The notes under the pieces were generated by a model. That model had not been told where the DNA came from. It saw nothing but the letters and a program-made list of their open reading frames with translations, and did no database searches. Shown in pieces: positions 24,692 through 33,371 of a stretch of DNA of 39,010 nt (its first letter is position 1; each line of letters starts with the position of its first letter). The stretch lies in the NCBI GenBank assembly GCA_900549215.1, contig URNJ01000001.1, forward strand, positions 1 through 39,010, given 5' to 3'. Origin of the DNA: an uncultured Collinsella sp. GTDB taxonomy: Bacteria; Actinomycetota; Coriobacteriia; Coriobacteriales; Coriobacteriaceae. A program made the translations under genes and the position numbers.

Positions 24692-24822
24692 GTTGTTGCG
24701 CGCATCCACGCACATATTCAAAACCTCTCGCACAGATAAAATCAGATTTCCGATCGCCTGACAGCTCTATATGACTCTGTTTTTGGGTACATTGTTGTCC
24801 CGATATTGAGCTTGGGGGATGT

Positions 24823-26319
24823 ATGAATGATGAGACGATGGGCCAAGAGGATGCGGCCCAAGATGCAGAAGCTTGCGCTGAGGCCTTGGAGAGCTTAGAC
24901 CGAATTTCACTCGATGAGATTGCGTTTGACGATTCGGACGTTGATGTGCAAGATGAGCCGGAAACCGAGGCGCAGTCCGATGATCAGGATGCAGGCGACG
25001 TTGAGCCTGCCGAGGATGAGGCAGATCACGAAGACACCGAAAGCGAGGCCGGCAACCAGCCCGAATCCGACACGGGCGAGGAAACCGTCTTGCTCGACAG
25101 CTTGCCGGCCGAGGATTCGCTGACCCGCGAGCTTCCTGGCCTGGGTTCCGCACCAGCCGTGGACGAGACCATCGCCATGGGCGATATTCCCCTACCATCC
25201 GTTCCTTCGGCACGCGAAGCCGAGGTTCGCCATCGCAAGATGTCGCCCAAGCGCCGCAATTTGATGGTCGCCGGTGTCGTAGCCGTCGCACTTGTCGCGG
25301 GCGGCGCAGGCTACGCCGCATGGAACGGATACCAACAGGAGCAGGCTGCCGTTGCCGCCGCCAATGCGCACACGATGATGTCGGTGCAAATTGGCGTGCG
25401 TGCCGCAGGGCTCGATTGCTCGACTGGCTCCAAGATTCCCGTACAGGTGAGCGGGCAGGACTCCGACGGCTCATCCGTGAGCGAAACGCTCTACGTTGAT
25501 GAGCACGGCCGCGGCATCAAACTGCTGCCCGGCGATTACACGCTCTCCATCGCCGCCTCCCCCATCGCGGGCGACGGCACCATCTATACCGTCCCGACCA
25601 CCAAGGCGCAGGTCACCGTTAAGAGCGATGGACAGGATTTAAGTGCCCAGGCCACCTTTAAGCTCAAGGTGCCTTCGGCCGACACGGTGACTGACGACCA
25701 GATCGATGCCGCCGCCAAATATGCCGAGGAGGGAGGCGCGAGCTCCGCCGCTACCGCCAAGGTGCTCCAGCAGGCGGCAACCGCGCGGCGCGACGCCGCC
25801 GTCAATGCCGTGAGCGCGCAAAAGGCACAGGCGGCCCGTGATGCCGACGCCCGTCACAAGGCAACCGACCTCTACCAGCTCGATATCCCCGTCGAGTGGT
25901 ACGGCAAGGTCGAGACCTGGCAAAATGGCAGCACGCTATGCATCTATCTTGCCGGCGACAGCGATACGCCGATTCTGACGCTCGTCGCGGTGCGCGAGGG
26001 CGAGAGCTTTACGCCCGATGAAGGCGATACGGTTTTGGGTGCGGCCAATCTAGGCAACGGTTACACCGTCTATGCTAGCGGTCCTGTCTATCCGTATGTG
26101 GTGCCCCAGACCATCAACGGACGCACGCAAGACCCCGTGTCGACCTACCCCATGGACACGGCCATTGAGCTTGTCGAGCTTACGACCGGCAACCGCTACA
26201 CCTATAGCCAGATCAAGAACGTGTTGGTCGGCAAAGACGGCAAGGCAGACACCGCGTCCAAACTCGAGACCGACTACCTCGCCCAGATTCTCCTGCCGAG
26301 CATCAAAGCCCAGGACTAG
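24823..26319 (+). CDS. Single-pass membrane protein with long acidic cytosolic tail, function unknown
   Basis: A 498-residue protein I do not recognise. Residues 1 to about 140 are highly acidic and low-complexity (many Asp/Glu), followed by a basic patch (HRKMSPKRRN) and one membrane helix (about 146-170, LMVAGVVAVALVAGGAGYAAW). The rest is outside: a beta-rich part to about 290 with Ig-like character (IPVQVSGQDSDG, LLPGDYTLSI), an Ala-rich probable coiled coil (about 300-345), and a C-terminal globular domain of about 150 residues beginning LDIPVEWYGKVETW. ATG 24823 follows GGGGGA. It has its own transcription unit after a terminator. A role in envelope sensing is possible but not shown. 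Confidence 0.75.
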   Translation: MNDETMGQEDAAQDAEACAEALESLDRISLDEIAFDDSDVDVQDEPETEAQSDDQDAGDVEPAEDEADHEDTESEAGNQPESDTGEETVLLDSLPAEDSLTRELPGLGSAPAVDETIAMGDIPLPSVPSAREAEVRHRKMSPKRRNLMVAGVVAVALVAGGAGYAAWNGYQQEQAAVAAANAHTMMSVQIGVRAAGLDCSTGSKIPVQVSGQDSDGSSVSETLYVDEHGRGIKLLPGDYTLSIAASPIAGDGTIYTVPTTKAQVTVKSDGQDLSAQATFKLKVPSADTVTDDQIDAAAKYAEEGGASSAATAKVLQQAATARRDAAVNAVSAQKAQAARDADARHKATDLYQLDIPVEWYGKVETWQNGSTLCIYLAGDSDTPILTLVAVREGESFTPDEGDTVLGAANLGNGYTVYASGPVYPYVVPQTINGRTQDPVSTYPMDTAIELVELTTGNRYTYSQIKNVLVGKDGKADTASKLETDYLAQILLPSIKAQD

Positions 26320-26360
26320 CCGGCCCGAAGACAGCCGCCCAACGCCCACATCCCCAACGC

Positions 26361-26427
26361 AGTTGCGGTGAAATAGGGATTGTTTTTGCTGGTCAAACCG
26401 CAAAACAGTCCCTATTTCACCGCAACT
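26361..26427. repeat. Long intergenic hairpin, 26-bp stem
   Basis: Arms at 26361-26386 and 26402-26427 pair over 26 bp with a single G-T, closing a 15-nt loop. It begins 42 bp after the membrane-protein stop and lies between convergent genes, so it may end transcription from both sides, though it lacks a clear T-tract outside the stem. Confidence 0.75.
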
Positions 26428-26439
26428 TATTGGTGACAC

Positions 26440-26613
26440 TCAGCGCCAGGGGTCGGCTTCGAACAGCGGCTCGCGCTCGGGGCGGCGATCGCTGTAGGGA
26501 TCGTAGCCGTCATCGTCCTCGTTCTCGGCACGGATGTAGGGGTCGCGCGGCTTGGGTGCCGGTTTGGACGTGGGCTTGGGCGCCGGCGCACTTGTTTTGA
26601 TCTCGTCTTTCAT
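26440..26613 (-). CDS. Small proline-rich acidic protein, function unknown
   Basis: A 57-residue soluble protein: a Lys/Pro/Ala repeat (PAPKPTSKPAPKPRDP) followed by an acidic stretch and DPYSDRRPEREPLFEADPWR at the C-terminus. ATG 26613 is chosen because AAGGAG lies about eight bases before it; an ATG six bases earlier is too close to the site. It reads like an intrinsically disordered accessory protein. It is downstream of clpB on the same strand but behind the clpB terminator, so it is probably expressed separately. Confidence 0.65.
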   Translation of the reverse strand: MKDEIKTSAPAPKPTSKPAPKPRDPYIRAENEDDDGYDPYSDRRPEREPLFEADPWR

Positions 26614-26665
26614 CTGCATATCTCCTTGCCATGTACTCATGCTCAACATCAACGATTGTCGCACG

Positions 26666-26702
26666 AAAAAGGGCGGCGGACCCAATCGGATCCGCCGCCC
26701 TT
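26666..26702 (-). terminator. Rho-independent terminator of clpB
   Basis: Arms AAGGGCGGCGGA (26669-26680) and TCCGCCGCCCTT (26691-26702), 12 bp with a 10-nt loop; the minus-strand stem is followed by TTTTTCG. Confidence 0.88.
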
Positions 26703-26745
26703 GGCGTTCGGCTCAAAAGGCAGATTTTAAGGCATGGCCCAAAAT

Positions 26746-29373
26746 CTACTCGGCGTCGGGAACCTCGTAGGTGGCCGCCGGCGTGTTGTCGCACACAACG
26801 GTAAAGCCGCCGTCCTTGTCGACATCGACCGTCACCTGATCGCCCTCGCGCACCGTGCCGTCGATGATGGCGGCGGCGATGGCATCCACGACCTCGCGCT
26901 GCACCAAACGCTTGAGCGGACGGGCGCCAAAGACCGGGTCCAGGCCGCCCACAGCAAGCATCTGCTTGGCCGCCGGGGTAATGGCAAGCGTCATGCGCTC
27001 CTTAGCCAGACGCGCGCGGACATCGGCGAGCTGAATATCGACGATCTTTTCGATCTGCGCCATGCCGAGCGGATGGAACACCACGATATCGTCGATACGG
27101 TTGAGAAACTCGGGACGGAAGGTCTGAGCCATGGCCGCGTCGACCTGATGACGCATCTCCTCCTCGTCCTTGCCCGAAAGCTCGGCGATAGCCTTAGAGC
27201 CCACGTTGCTCGTCATGATGATGATCGTGTTCTTGAAGGACACCTGGCGACCCTGGCCGTCGGTCAGACGGCCGTCATCGAGCACCTGCAACAGCACGTT
27301 GAATACATCCGGGTGAGCCTTCTCCATCTCGTCGAGCAAGATCACGGAATACGGACGACGGCGCACGGCCTCGGTAAGCTGGCCGCCCTCGTCGTATCCC
27401 ACGTATCCCGGAGGCGCACCGATCAGACGCTGGACGCTGAACTTCTCCATGTACTCGGACATGTCGATACGCACGAGCGCACGCTCATCATCGAACAGGC
27501 ACTCGGCCAGCGCCTTGGCGAGCTCGGTCTTGCCCACGCCGGTGGGGCCCAGGAAGAAGAAGCTGCCGATGGGCTTGTCCGGATCGGAGAGGCCCGCACG
27601 GCTGCGGCGCACGGCCGCGGCGACAGCGGAGACCGCCTCGTCCTGGCCGATGACGCGCTTATGCAGCTCGCCCTCCAAGCCCTTCAGCTTGTCGAGCTCG
27701 CCCTGCATCATCTTGGACACGGGCACGCCGGTCCAAGCGCTCACGACCTCAGCGATCTCATCGGAGGTCACCTGCTCATTGAGGCCCTCGCCGTCCTGCT
27801 GCTTTTGCGCCTCGAGCGCGGCCTCGGAATCCTGAATCTGCTGCTGCAGGCCCGGAATCACGGAGTAGCGCAGCTCGGACGCACGACCCAAATCGCCGTT
27901 GCGCGTTGCACGCTCCTCCTCGCTCTTTGCCTCGTCGAGCTTGCCCTTGAGCTCCTGCACGTGGTCGATGGCGTTCTTCTGGTTGAGCCAGCCGGCCTTT
28001 TGCACGTTGAGCTTTTCCTGGACCTCGGCAATCTCCTGGCGCAGGGCCTCCAGACGCTCCTTGGAGGCGTCGTCGGTCTCCTTCATGAGCGCCTGCTCCT
28101 CAATCTGCAGCTGGGTGAGCTGACGCGTGGTGGCGTCGATCTCGACCGGCATGCTGTCGAGCTCCATGCGCAGGCGGCTTGCGGCCTCGTCGACCAGGTC
28201 GATGGCCTTGTCGGGCAGGAAGCGGTCGGCGATATAGCGATCGGAGAGGTCGGCGGCGGCCACGAGCGCGCTATCGGTGATGTGCACGCCATGGAAGATC
28301 TCGTACTTCTCCTTGAGGCCACGCAGGATCGAGATGGTGTCCTCGACGGTAGGCTCGCTGACCATCACGGTCTGGAAACGACGGGCGAGAGCCGCGTCCT
28401 TCTCGATGTACTTGCGGTATTCGTCGAGCGTGGTCGCGCCGATCGCGTGCAGGTCGCCACGGGCAAGCGCCGGCTTTAGGATGTTGCCGGCGTCCATGGA
28501 GCCCTCGGTGGCACCCGCGCCCACGATGGTGTGGAGCTCATCGATGAACAGGATGACCTTGCCCTCGGACTTTTGCACTTCCTTGAGCACAGCCTTCAAG
28601 CGGTCCTCGAACTCGCCACGGTACTTGGCACCGGCGACCAGCGCGCTCATGTCGAGCTCGATAAGGTCGCGGTCGCGCAGGGTACTCGGCACGTCGCCGG
28701 CCACGATACGCTGGGCGATGCCCTCGACGATAGCCGTCTTGCCGACGCCCGGCTCGCCGATGAGCACGGGGTTGTTCTTGGTGCGACGGGACAGGACCTG
28801 GATGGTGCGGCGAATCTCATCGGTACGGCCGATGACCGGGTCGAGCTTGCCGGCGCGGGCCAGATCGCAGATGTTGCGACCGTACTGCTCCAGTGCCTCA
28901 AACTGAGTCTTGTCCTCGGCAGACGTCACGCGGTCATCGCCACGCAGCTCCTCGTAGACTTGCTCGATGCGCTCCTTGGTGACGCCGGCGTCGCGCAGCA
29001 CGCGGCCCGCCTCGCCCTTGTCCTCGGCAAGCGCCATCAGCAGATGCTCAGTCACCACAAAGCTGTCGCCCATCTTGGTGGCCTTCTTCTCGGCCTTTTC
29101 GATGACGCGGATGAGCTCGTTGGACAGGCCCATCTGCTGGCCCTCGCCCGAAACCTTGGGCGCGTGGTCGATGGCATCCTGTGTGGAGCGTGCGAGCTGA
29201 GCCGGGTCGGCACCGATGCGCTCGATGATCACGGAGATATTGCGCTCGCCGGCACCGAGCAGGGCAGACAGCAGATGAATCGGCTCCACCGCGCCGGCCT
29301 GCGCGTCTGCGGCCGTGCTCATGGCGGTCTGCAGCGCCTCGCGCGACGTCATTGCTAGCTTATCGATTCTCAT
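26746..29373 (-). CDS. clpB: ATP-dependent disaggregase ClpB
   Basis: An 875-residue Hsp100 protein of full family length that threads aggregated proteins through its hexamer with DnaK. Clp-N repeats (about 1-145), AAA-1 with Walker A GEPGVGKT (206-213) and YRGEFEDR pore/AAA motif, a long middle coiled coil (about 400-540) with TGVPVSKM after it, and AAA-2 with Walker A GPTGVGKT (609-616) and pore loop GYVGYDEGG. The middle domain identifies ClpB rather than ClpA or ClpC. ATG 29373 follows AGAGAGGTG by five bases. Its promoter shares a 27-bp operator with dnaK, placing it in the same HspR-type heat-shock regulon. Confidence 0.97.
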   Translation of the reverse strand: MRIDKLAMTSREALQTAMSTAADAQAGAVEPIHLLSALLGAGERNISVIIERIGADPAQLARSTQDAIDHAPKVSGEGQQMGLSNELIRVIEKAEKKATKMGDSFVVTEHLLMALAEDKGEAGRVLRDAGVTKERIEQVYEELRGDDRVTSAEDKTQFEALEQYGRNICDLARAGKLDPVIGRTDEIRRTIQVLSRRTKNNPVLIGEPGVGKTAIVEGIAQRIVAGDVPSTLRDRDLIELDMSALVAGAKYRGEFEDRLKAVLKEVQKSEGKVILFIDELHTIVGAGATEGSMDAGNILKPALARGDLHAIGATTLDEYRKYIEKDAALARRFQTVMVSEPTVEDTISILRGLKEKYEIFHGVHITDSALVAAADLSDRYIADRFLPDKAIDLVDEAASRLRMELDSMPVEIDATTRQLTQLQIEEQALMKETDDASKERLEALRQEIAEVQEKLNVQKAGWLNQKNAIDHVQELKGKLDEAKSEEERATRNGDLGRASELRYSVIPGLQQQIQDSEAALEAQKQQDGEGLNEQVTSDEIAEVVSAWTGVPVSKMMQGELDKLKGLEGELHKRVIGQDEAVSAVAAAVRRSRAGLSDPDKPIGSFFFLGPTGVGKTELAKALAECLFDDERALVRIDMSEYMEKFSVQRLIGAPPGYVGYDEGGQLTEAVRRRPYSVILLDEMEKAHPDVFNVLLQVLDDGRLTDGQGRQVSFKNTIIIMTSNVGSKAIAELSGKDEEEMRHQVDAAMAQTFRPEFLNRIDDIVVFHPLGMAQIEKIVDIQLADVRARLAKERMTLAITPAAKQMLAVGGLDPVFGARPLKRLVQREVVDAIAAAIIDGTVREGDQVTVDVDKDGGFTVVCDNTPAATYEVPDAE

Positions 29374-29462
29374 GGAATCACCTCTCTTGGGGCGGCCGCC
29401 CTACGGGGCGGCTTCACGTTGTTCGAGAAGTATTGTTGCCAGCTTTGCGCGATCTTATACAC

Positions 29463-29489
29463 AAATCTAAGTCTCTATATATAAGATTT
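29463..29489. promoter_or_regulatory. Heat-shock operator at clpB (probable HspR site)
   Basis: AAATCTAAGTC-N7-ATAAGATTT, with the same arms and the same 7-nt centre length as the site before dnaK (38073-38099). On the minus strand it ends 3 bases before a TATAAG -10-like hexamer (29454-29459), so a bound repressor would block the promoter. Confidence 0.75.
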
Positions 29490-29549
29490 TCTGAGTGATT
29501 AAGAGATAGGGGTAAAGATGTCGGCCCGCCGCCGCACAGGTGCGCTACC

Positions 29550-29767
29550 GTCTCAATCTGTAACATCTATCGACCGTTTCTGGCTCCAGATGTTACAAAT
29601 CGAGACGAATTGTTCAGCGGCACCCGTTTGTCTCAATCTGTAACATCTACTCGGCAAATAGAGCTCTATCTGTTACAAATCGAGACGAACAGAAGACACC
29701 CGAATCGAAAATCTAAATCTGTAACACCAGGCCCACTTTTAGCGGCCAAGATGTTACAAGTCGAGAC
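29550..29767. repeat. Three 57-nt palindromic units (second repeat family)
   Basis: Units at 29550-29606, 29630-29686 and 29711-29767, each 57 nt, spaced by 23 and 24 nt. Outer arms are GTCTCAATCTGTAACATCT-like and AGATGTTACAAATCGAGAC-like 19-mers around a variable 19-nt centre. The third unit has diverged at its left end (ATCTAAATCT). Confidence 0.8.
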
Positions 29768-29778
29768 AAACCGAGAAC

Positions 29779-29809
29779 CACCACAAAGGTGCCTGTCCCC
29801 TTTGTGGTG
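29779..29809. repeat. Hairpin with 11-bp perfect stem
   Basis: CACCACAAAGG (29779-29789) and CCTTTGTGGTG (29799-29809) with a 9-nt loop, just after the 57-nt repeat cluster. Part of this arm (CTTTGTGGTG) recurs at 30927-30936. Confidence 0.6.
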
Positions 29810-30259
29810 ATCCAGAGAAGAATCAGCCCCGATTAAAAGAGGCGGCATCAAGCCCAGTCTACGTTTGGCGATCCCAAAACCCAACGAGAACGCAGCGATG
29901 GAATCGAGAACCGACAATAGCCCGTTCGCACAGATAGAGGCGGAGATTCAAGGTCAGAGTCCGGCTTAAACGGCTTAGCTATCGCACGTCACAACGTTCT
30001 CGTCGTCCTCCCTATCGTATTTATAGTGCTTACTGTGAAAAGAGTGAGTTTAGTGAGAATAGTATCGCTCAAGACTCGTGGACTGAATTATTGACCTCTC
30101 GCCCAGAATGAGTGGGGCAAATATTCCTATTAGAGGTCAAATCGAAGCCCAATAGGGCCTTTTCGCCCCGTCATTTCGACCGATCGCTTTCTTTTGAATA
30201 TTGTCGTAAGCTGGTATCACTTATCTTAATGAATGCATACTGTTTGCGAGGTACCCGCC

Positions 30260-30907
30260 GTGAAACGCTCCACCTATATCGGCCTGCTCGTCTTAGCGTT
30301 TGCGATTACCGCAGTCGGCGTAGGAATTATCTATCTCGCATTTCTCCCCGCCTCTGCGACGCAGGCGGCGGTTGAGACCGTAAGCTATCCCATCGAGGTC
30401 CTCACCGATATCGTCAAACCCGATTCGATCACCGTCGATTTTGACGGTACGCCCGCAGCACTTGGGGTCAGCAACTATCCCCGTATCGAACTTGGGGCCA
30501 GGCGCTACACCAAAGATGAGCAGCTTATCGGCAAGGCAACCAGTTTACTCAAAGGCAAGACGTTTAAGCGGTGGTACGGCGCCGCAACATATCGAGCCAA
30601 GAATGGCCAAATGGTTGGCGGGTATTATTCGACCCTTGAGCTCGATGCGGCAAACGGGAGCAGATTGTGCAACGTCTCATACGACCCCGGCTACGTGGAC
30701 AATGAAGGACCGGGGGTCTATATCTCGGATGGCGACGTAATCTACGTCATGGAGGGCGACCAGACGGCAGTCGTCGATTTTATGGATCGGTGTACCGAAG
30801 ATGCCTACGAACAAACTTGCGAGCCCGATCCGCAGACAGCGCGCAACAGTGGCTCGGCACGCACTTGGCTATTTGACGATGAAATAACCTGGACCCCATC
30901 GAAATAA
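30260..30907 (+). CDS. Membrane-anchored extracytoplasmic protein, function unknown
   Basis: A 215-residue protein I do not recognise. It starts with a short basic stretch and one hydrophobic helix (STYIGLLVLAFAITAVGVG, about 4-32), without a lipobox or obvious signal-peptidase site, so it is probably anchored. The outer domain is mixed alpha/beta, with ARRYTKDEQLIGKATSLLKG, a central YGAATYRAKNGQMVGGYYST and two C-terminal Cys (MDRCTEDAYEQTCEPD) that could form a disulfide. GTG 30260 is preferred for GAGG eight bases upstream; an in-frame ATG at 30233 has no site. It stands alone between repeats. Confidence 0.7.
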   Translation: MKRSTYIGLLVLAFAITAVGVGIIYLAFLPASATQAAVETVSYPIEVLTDIVKPDSITVDFDGTPAALGVSNYPRIELGARRYTKDEQLIGKATSLLKGKTFKRWYGAATYRAKNGQMVGGYYSTLELDAANGSRLCNVSYDPGYVDNEGPGVYISDGDVIYVMEGDQTAVVDFMDRCTEDAYEQTCEPDPQTARNSGSARTWLFDDEITWTPSK

Positions 30908-30987
30908 GGACCCGCCGGGCAGGCAACTTTGTGGTGGTCCCGGTCAATTATTAGCGCCCCTCAAGACCCAACGAGAACGTCGCGGTA

Positions 30988-31059
30988 GCCCCTGCCACAC
31001 CTTTCCCTCGGGCGACCCTCGCGAAGCGCGTGAGCACGAGGGAAAGGTGTGGCAGGGGC
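30988..31059. repeat. Very long hairpin, 23-bp perfect stem, between convergent genes
   Basis: Arms 30988-31010 and 31037-31059 are exact reverse complements over 23 bp; the 26-nt loop contains a smaller nested pairing (CTCGCG/CGCG...GAG). It lies between the hypothetical gene and the hydratase stop. It may act as a two-way terminator or be a mobile palindromic repeat. Confidence 0.8.
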
Positions 31060-31070
31060 GTACAGCAGAG

Positions 31071-33371
31071 TTACTCGGCAGCGGCCTTGAACTTGTTGTA
31101 GTTGATCAGGCAGCCAGCCTTGACGATGGCACGCTCCTCTGCCGTCATATCGGCAATGTAGAGCTCAATCTGCTCGACCGCACCATCGGCGCGCACCACG
31201 TAGGCGGCGATGCCCTTCAGGTCGCCATCGAGCGCGGCGCGGATACCCGGCACAAAGACGTAGTCGCCCACCTCAAAGCTGGGCTCGGCCTCCATCTGGA
31301 AGGGCACCATGCCCCAGTTCATCACGTTGGAGCGATAGCGCTTGGTGGCGTACTCGTGGACGATGTTGGCCAGGCCGCCAATTACGCGCTGGCAGCTCGC
31401 GGCCTGCTCGCGGGCAGAACCGTCACCGGGCTTCTTGGCATAGAGCATGGAGCCGTACTCAGTCGCCTTGGCATCGGCCGCGACACCCGCGCCGGTCAGC
31501 GCCTCAAACACGCTGGCAAGCTCGGCATCGAGTGCCGCCAGGTCGCCCGCTGCCTCGCCGGCAACGCGGCGCTTTTCCACCGCGTCGACCTCCTTGGAGC
31601 GGCCCACGTAGGCAGGGTCGCGACGGCTGAGCGTAAACTCGGCCAGACCCAGCGGGTTGGAGCGGAAGGAGCTCGTCTCGCCCGAGGGAATGAGCTCGTC
31701 GGTCGTGGTGACCGGGTCCATGATCTTGGAGCACACCTTGAGCAGGATGTCGTCGCCGAGAGGCTCCATCGCGGGCCACGGCTTGATGTTGGGGCCCTCG
31801 ACCAGCTCGTCGGCAGGCTCCGCCTTGCCAAAGCCCCAGTACACGCGCTTCTTGTACGGCGCGTCGTCAAAGGTGTACTCGCAGGCCTCGTCCCAAGTCT
31901 CCTCGGGCAGGTCGGTCGCCGGCGTCAGGACGCCGCCGTTGGCAGCCGTCGCCGCAATGGAGCGGGCGTCCATCAGGGCCACGGCGCTCAGCTGACCGTT
32001 GCCCGGCTTGGAACCCTCGCGATTGGGGAAGTTGCGCGTGGTGTGGCGGATCGAAAGGCCGTTGTTGGCAGGCGTGTCGCCGGCGCCGAAGCACGGGCCG
32101 CAGAATGCCGTGCGCACAATCGCGCCGGCCTCCATAAGGTCGTAGATGTAGCCGCGGCGTGTAAGCTCGAGTGCCACGGGCTGGCTCGTGGGATAGACCG
32201 ACAGCGAGAACTCGCCGCAGCCGGTGTTAGCGCCCTTGAGCACGCGAGCAGCCTGGACCACGGAGTCGTAGTTGCCGCCCGAGCAGCCGGCGATAACGCC
32301 CTGCTGCACGTGCAGCTTGCCGTCGACGATCTTGTCGAGCAGGCTAAAGTGCGTCTTGCCCTCGCCGATCTTGGCGGCCTCGAGCTCCACCTCATGCAGG
32401 ATGTCCTCGAGGTTCTCGTTGAGCTCGTCGATCTCAAAGCCGTTAGAAGGATGGAACGGCAACGCGATCATGGGCTTGATACTCGACAGATCGACTTCGA
32501 CGCAGCCGTCGTAGTAGGCAACATCGGCGGGCTTGAGGTCGCGGTAGTCCTCGCCGCGACCGTGCATGGTCAAAAACGCGTGCGTGTCCTCGTCGGTAGC
32601 CCAAATGGAGGAGAGGCAGGTGGTCTCGGTGGTCATGACATCGACGCCGTTGCGGTAGTCGGTCGTCATGCTCGCGATGCCGGGGCCTACGAACTCCATG
32701 ACCCTGTTCTTAACGTAACCCTTGGCAAAGACGGCGCGGATGATGGCGAGCGCCACATCGTGTGGGCCAACGCCGGGGCGCGGGGCGCCCGTGAGGTAGA
32801 TGGCAACGACGCCGGGATAGGCAACGTCGTAGGTGTCGCGCAGCAGCTGCTTTGCCAGCTCGCCGCCGCCCTCGCCCACGGCCATGGTGCCCAGAGCGCC
32901 GTAGCGGGTGTGCGAGTCGGAACCCAGGATCATCTTGCCGCAGCCGGCGAAGTTCTCACGCATAAAGGAGTGGATGACGGCGATGTGGGGCGGGACGAAG
33001 ATGCCGCCGTACTTCTTGGCAGCCGAGAGACCAAAGACGTGGTCGTCCTCGTTGATGGTGCCGCCCACGGCGCACAGCGAGTTGTGGCAGTTGGTGAGCA
33101 CGTAGGGCAGCGGGAACTGCTCCATGCCCGAGGCGCGCGCCGTCTGGATGATGCCGACAAAGGTGATGTCGTGGCTCGCCATGGCGTCGAAGCGAATCTT
33201 GAGCGCCTCGGGGTCGCCGGACGTATTGTGTGCCTGGAGGATCGAATACGCGATGGTGCCGCGCTTGGCATCCTCGGGCGTCTGCGTAATACCGCGCTCG
33301 GCAGCCTCGGCCTCAGGCACAACCTCGCTGCCGTTACGCAGGTAGATGCCGTCCTCGTACAGCTTGACCAT
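31071..33371 (-). CDS. Aconitase-family hydratase (YbhJ-like)
   Basis: A 766-residue [4Fe-4S] hydratase of the aconitase superfamily, similar in length and layout to E. coli YbhJ, whose substrate is not established. Cluster ligands are in AGCSGGNYD and AFCGPCFGAG (CxxC); other active-site segments are LGSDSHTRYGALGTMAVGEGG-like (about 165-185) and the C-terminal swivel domain with SNVMNWGMVPF and SIRHTTRNFPNREGS. It could act as aconitase in an incomplete citrate pathway, but AcnA/B-type features are not all present. ATG 33371 follows GGGAG by six bases; an in-frame GTG at 33473 is possible but adds 34 residues not needed by the family. It is a single-gene unit ending at a long hairpin. Confidence 0.88.
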   Translation of the reverse strand: MVKLYEDGIYLRNGSEVVPEAEAAERGITQTPEDAKRGTIAYSILQAHNTSGDPEALKIRFDAMASHDITFVGIIQTARASGMEQFPLPYVLTNCHNSLCAVGGTINEDDHVFGLSAAKKYGGIFVPPHIAVIHSFMRENFAGCGKMILGSDSHTRYGALGTMAVGEGGGELAKQLLRDTYDVAYPGVVAIYLTGAPRPGVGPHDVALAIIRAVFAKGYVKNRVMEFVGPGIASMTTDYRNGVDVMTTETTCLSSIWATDEDTHAFLTMHGRGEDYRDLKPADVAYYDGCVEVDLSSIKPMIALPFHPSNGFEIDELNENLEDILHEVELEAAKIGEGKTHFSLLDKIVDGKLHVQQGVIAGCSGGNYDSVVQAARVLKGANTGCGEFSLSVYPTSQPVALELTRRGYIYDLMEAGAIVRTAFCGPCFGAGDTPANNGLSIRHTTRNFPNREGSKPGNGQLSAVALMDARSIAATAANGGVLTPATDLPEETWDEACEYTFDDAPYKKRVYWGFGKAEPADELVEGPNIKPWPAMEPLGDDILLKVCSKIMDPVTTTDELIPSGETSSFRSNPLGLAEFTLSRRDPAYVGRSKEVDAVEKRRVAGEAAGDLAALDAELASVFEALTGAGVAADAKATEYGSMLYAKKPGDGSAREQAASCQRVIGGLANIVHEYATKRYRSNVMNWGMVPFQMEAEPSFEVGDYVFVPGIRAALDGDLKGIAAYVVRADGAVEQIELYIADMTAEERAIVKAGCLINYNKFKAAAE

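Larger units (their letters stand above)
29374..30259. other. 886-bp intergenic region: clpB promoter and repeat family
   Basis: No convincing gene. It holds the clpB operator (29463-29489), a three-unit palindrome family (29550-29767) and a hairpin at 29779-29809. From about 29900 to 30230 it is AT-richer and presumably includes the promoter of the next rightward gene; nothing else is recognised. Confidence 0.65.

Noticed and set aside
30112..30375. 87-codon frame upstream of and overlapping the membrane-anchored hypothetical gene
   Set aside because: No ribosome site, Arg-rich product, and it overlaps the better-supported frame.
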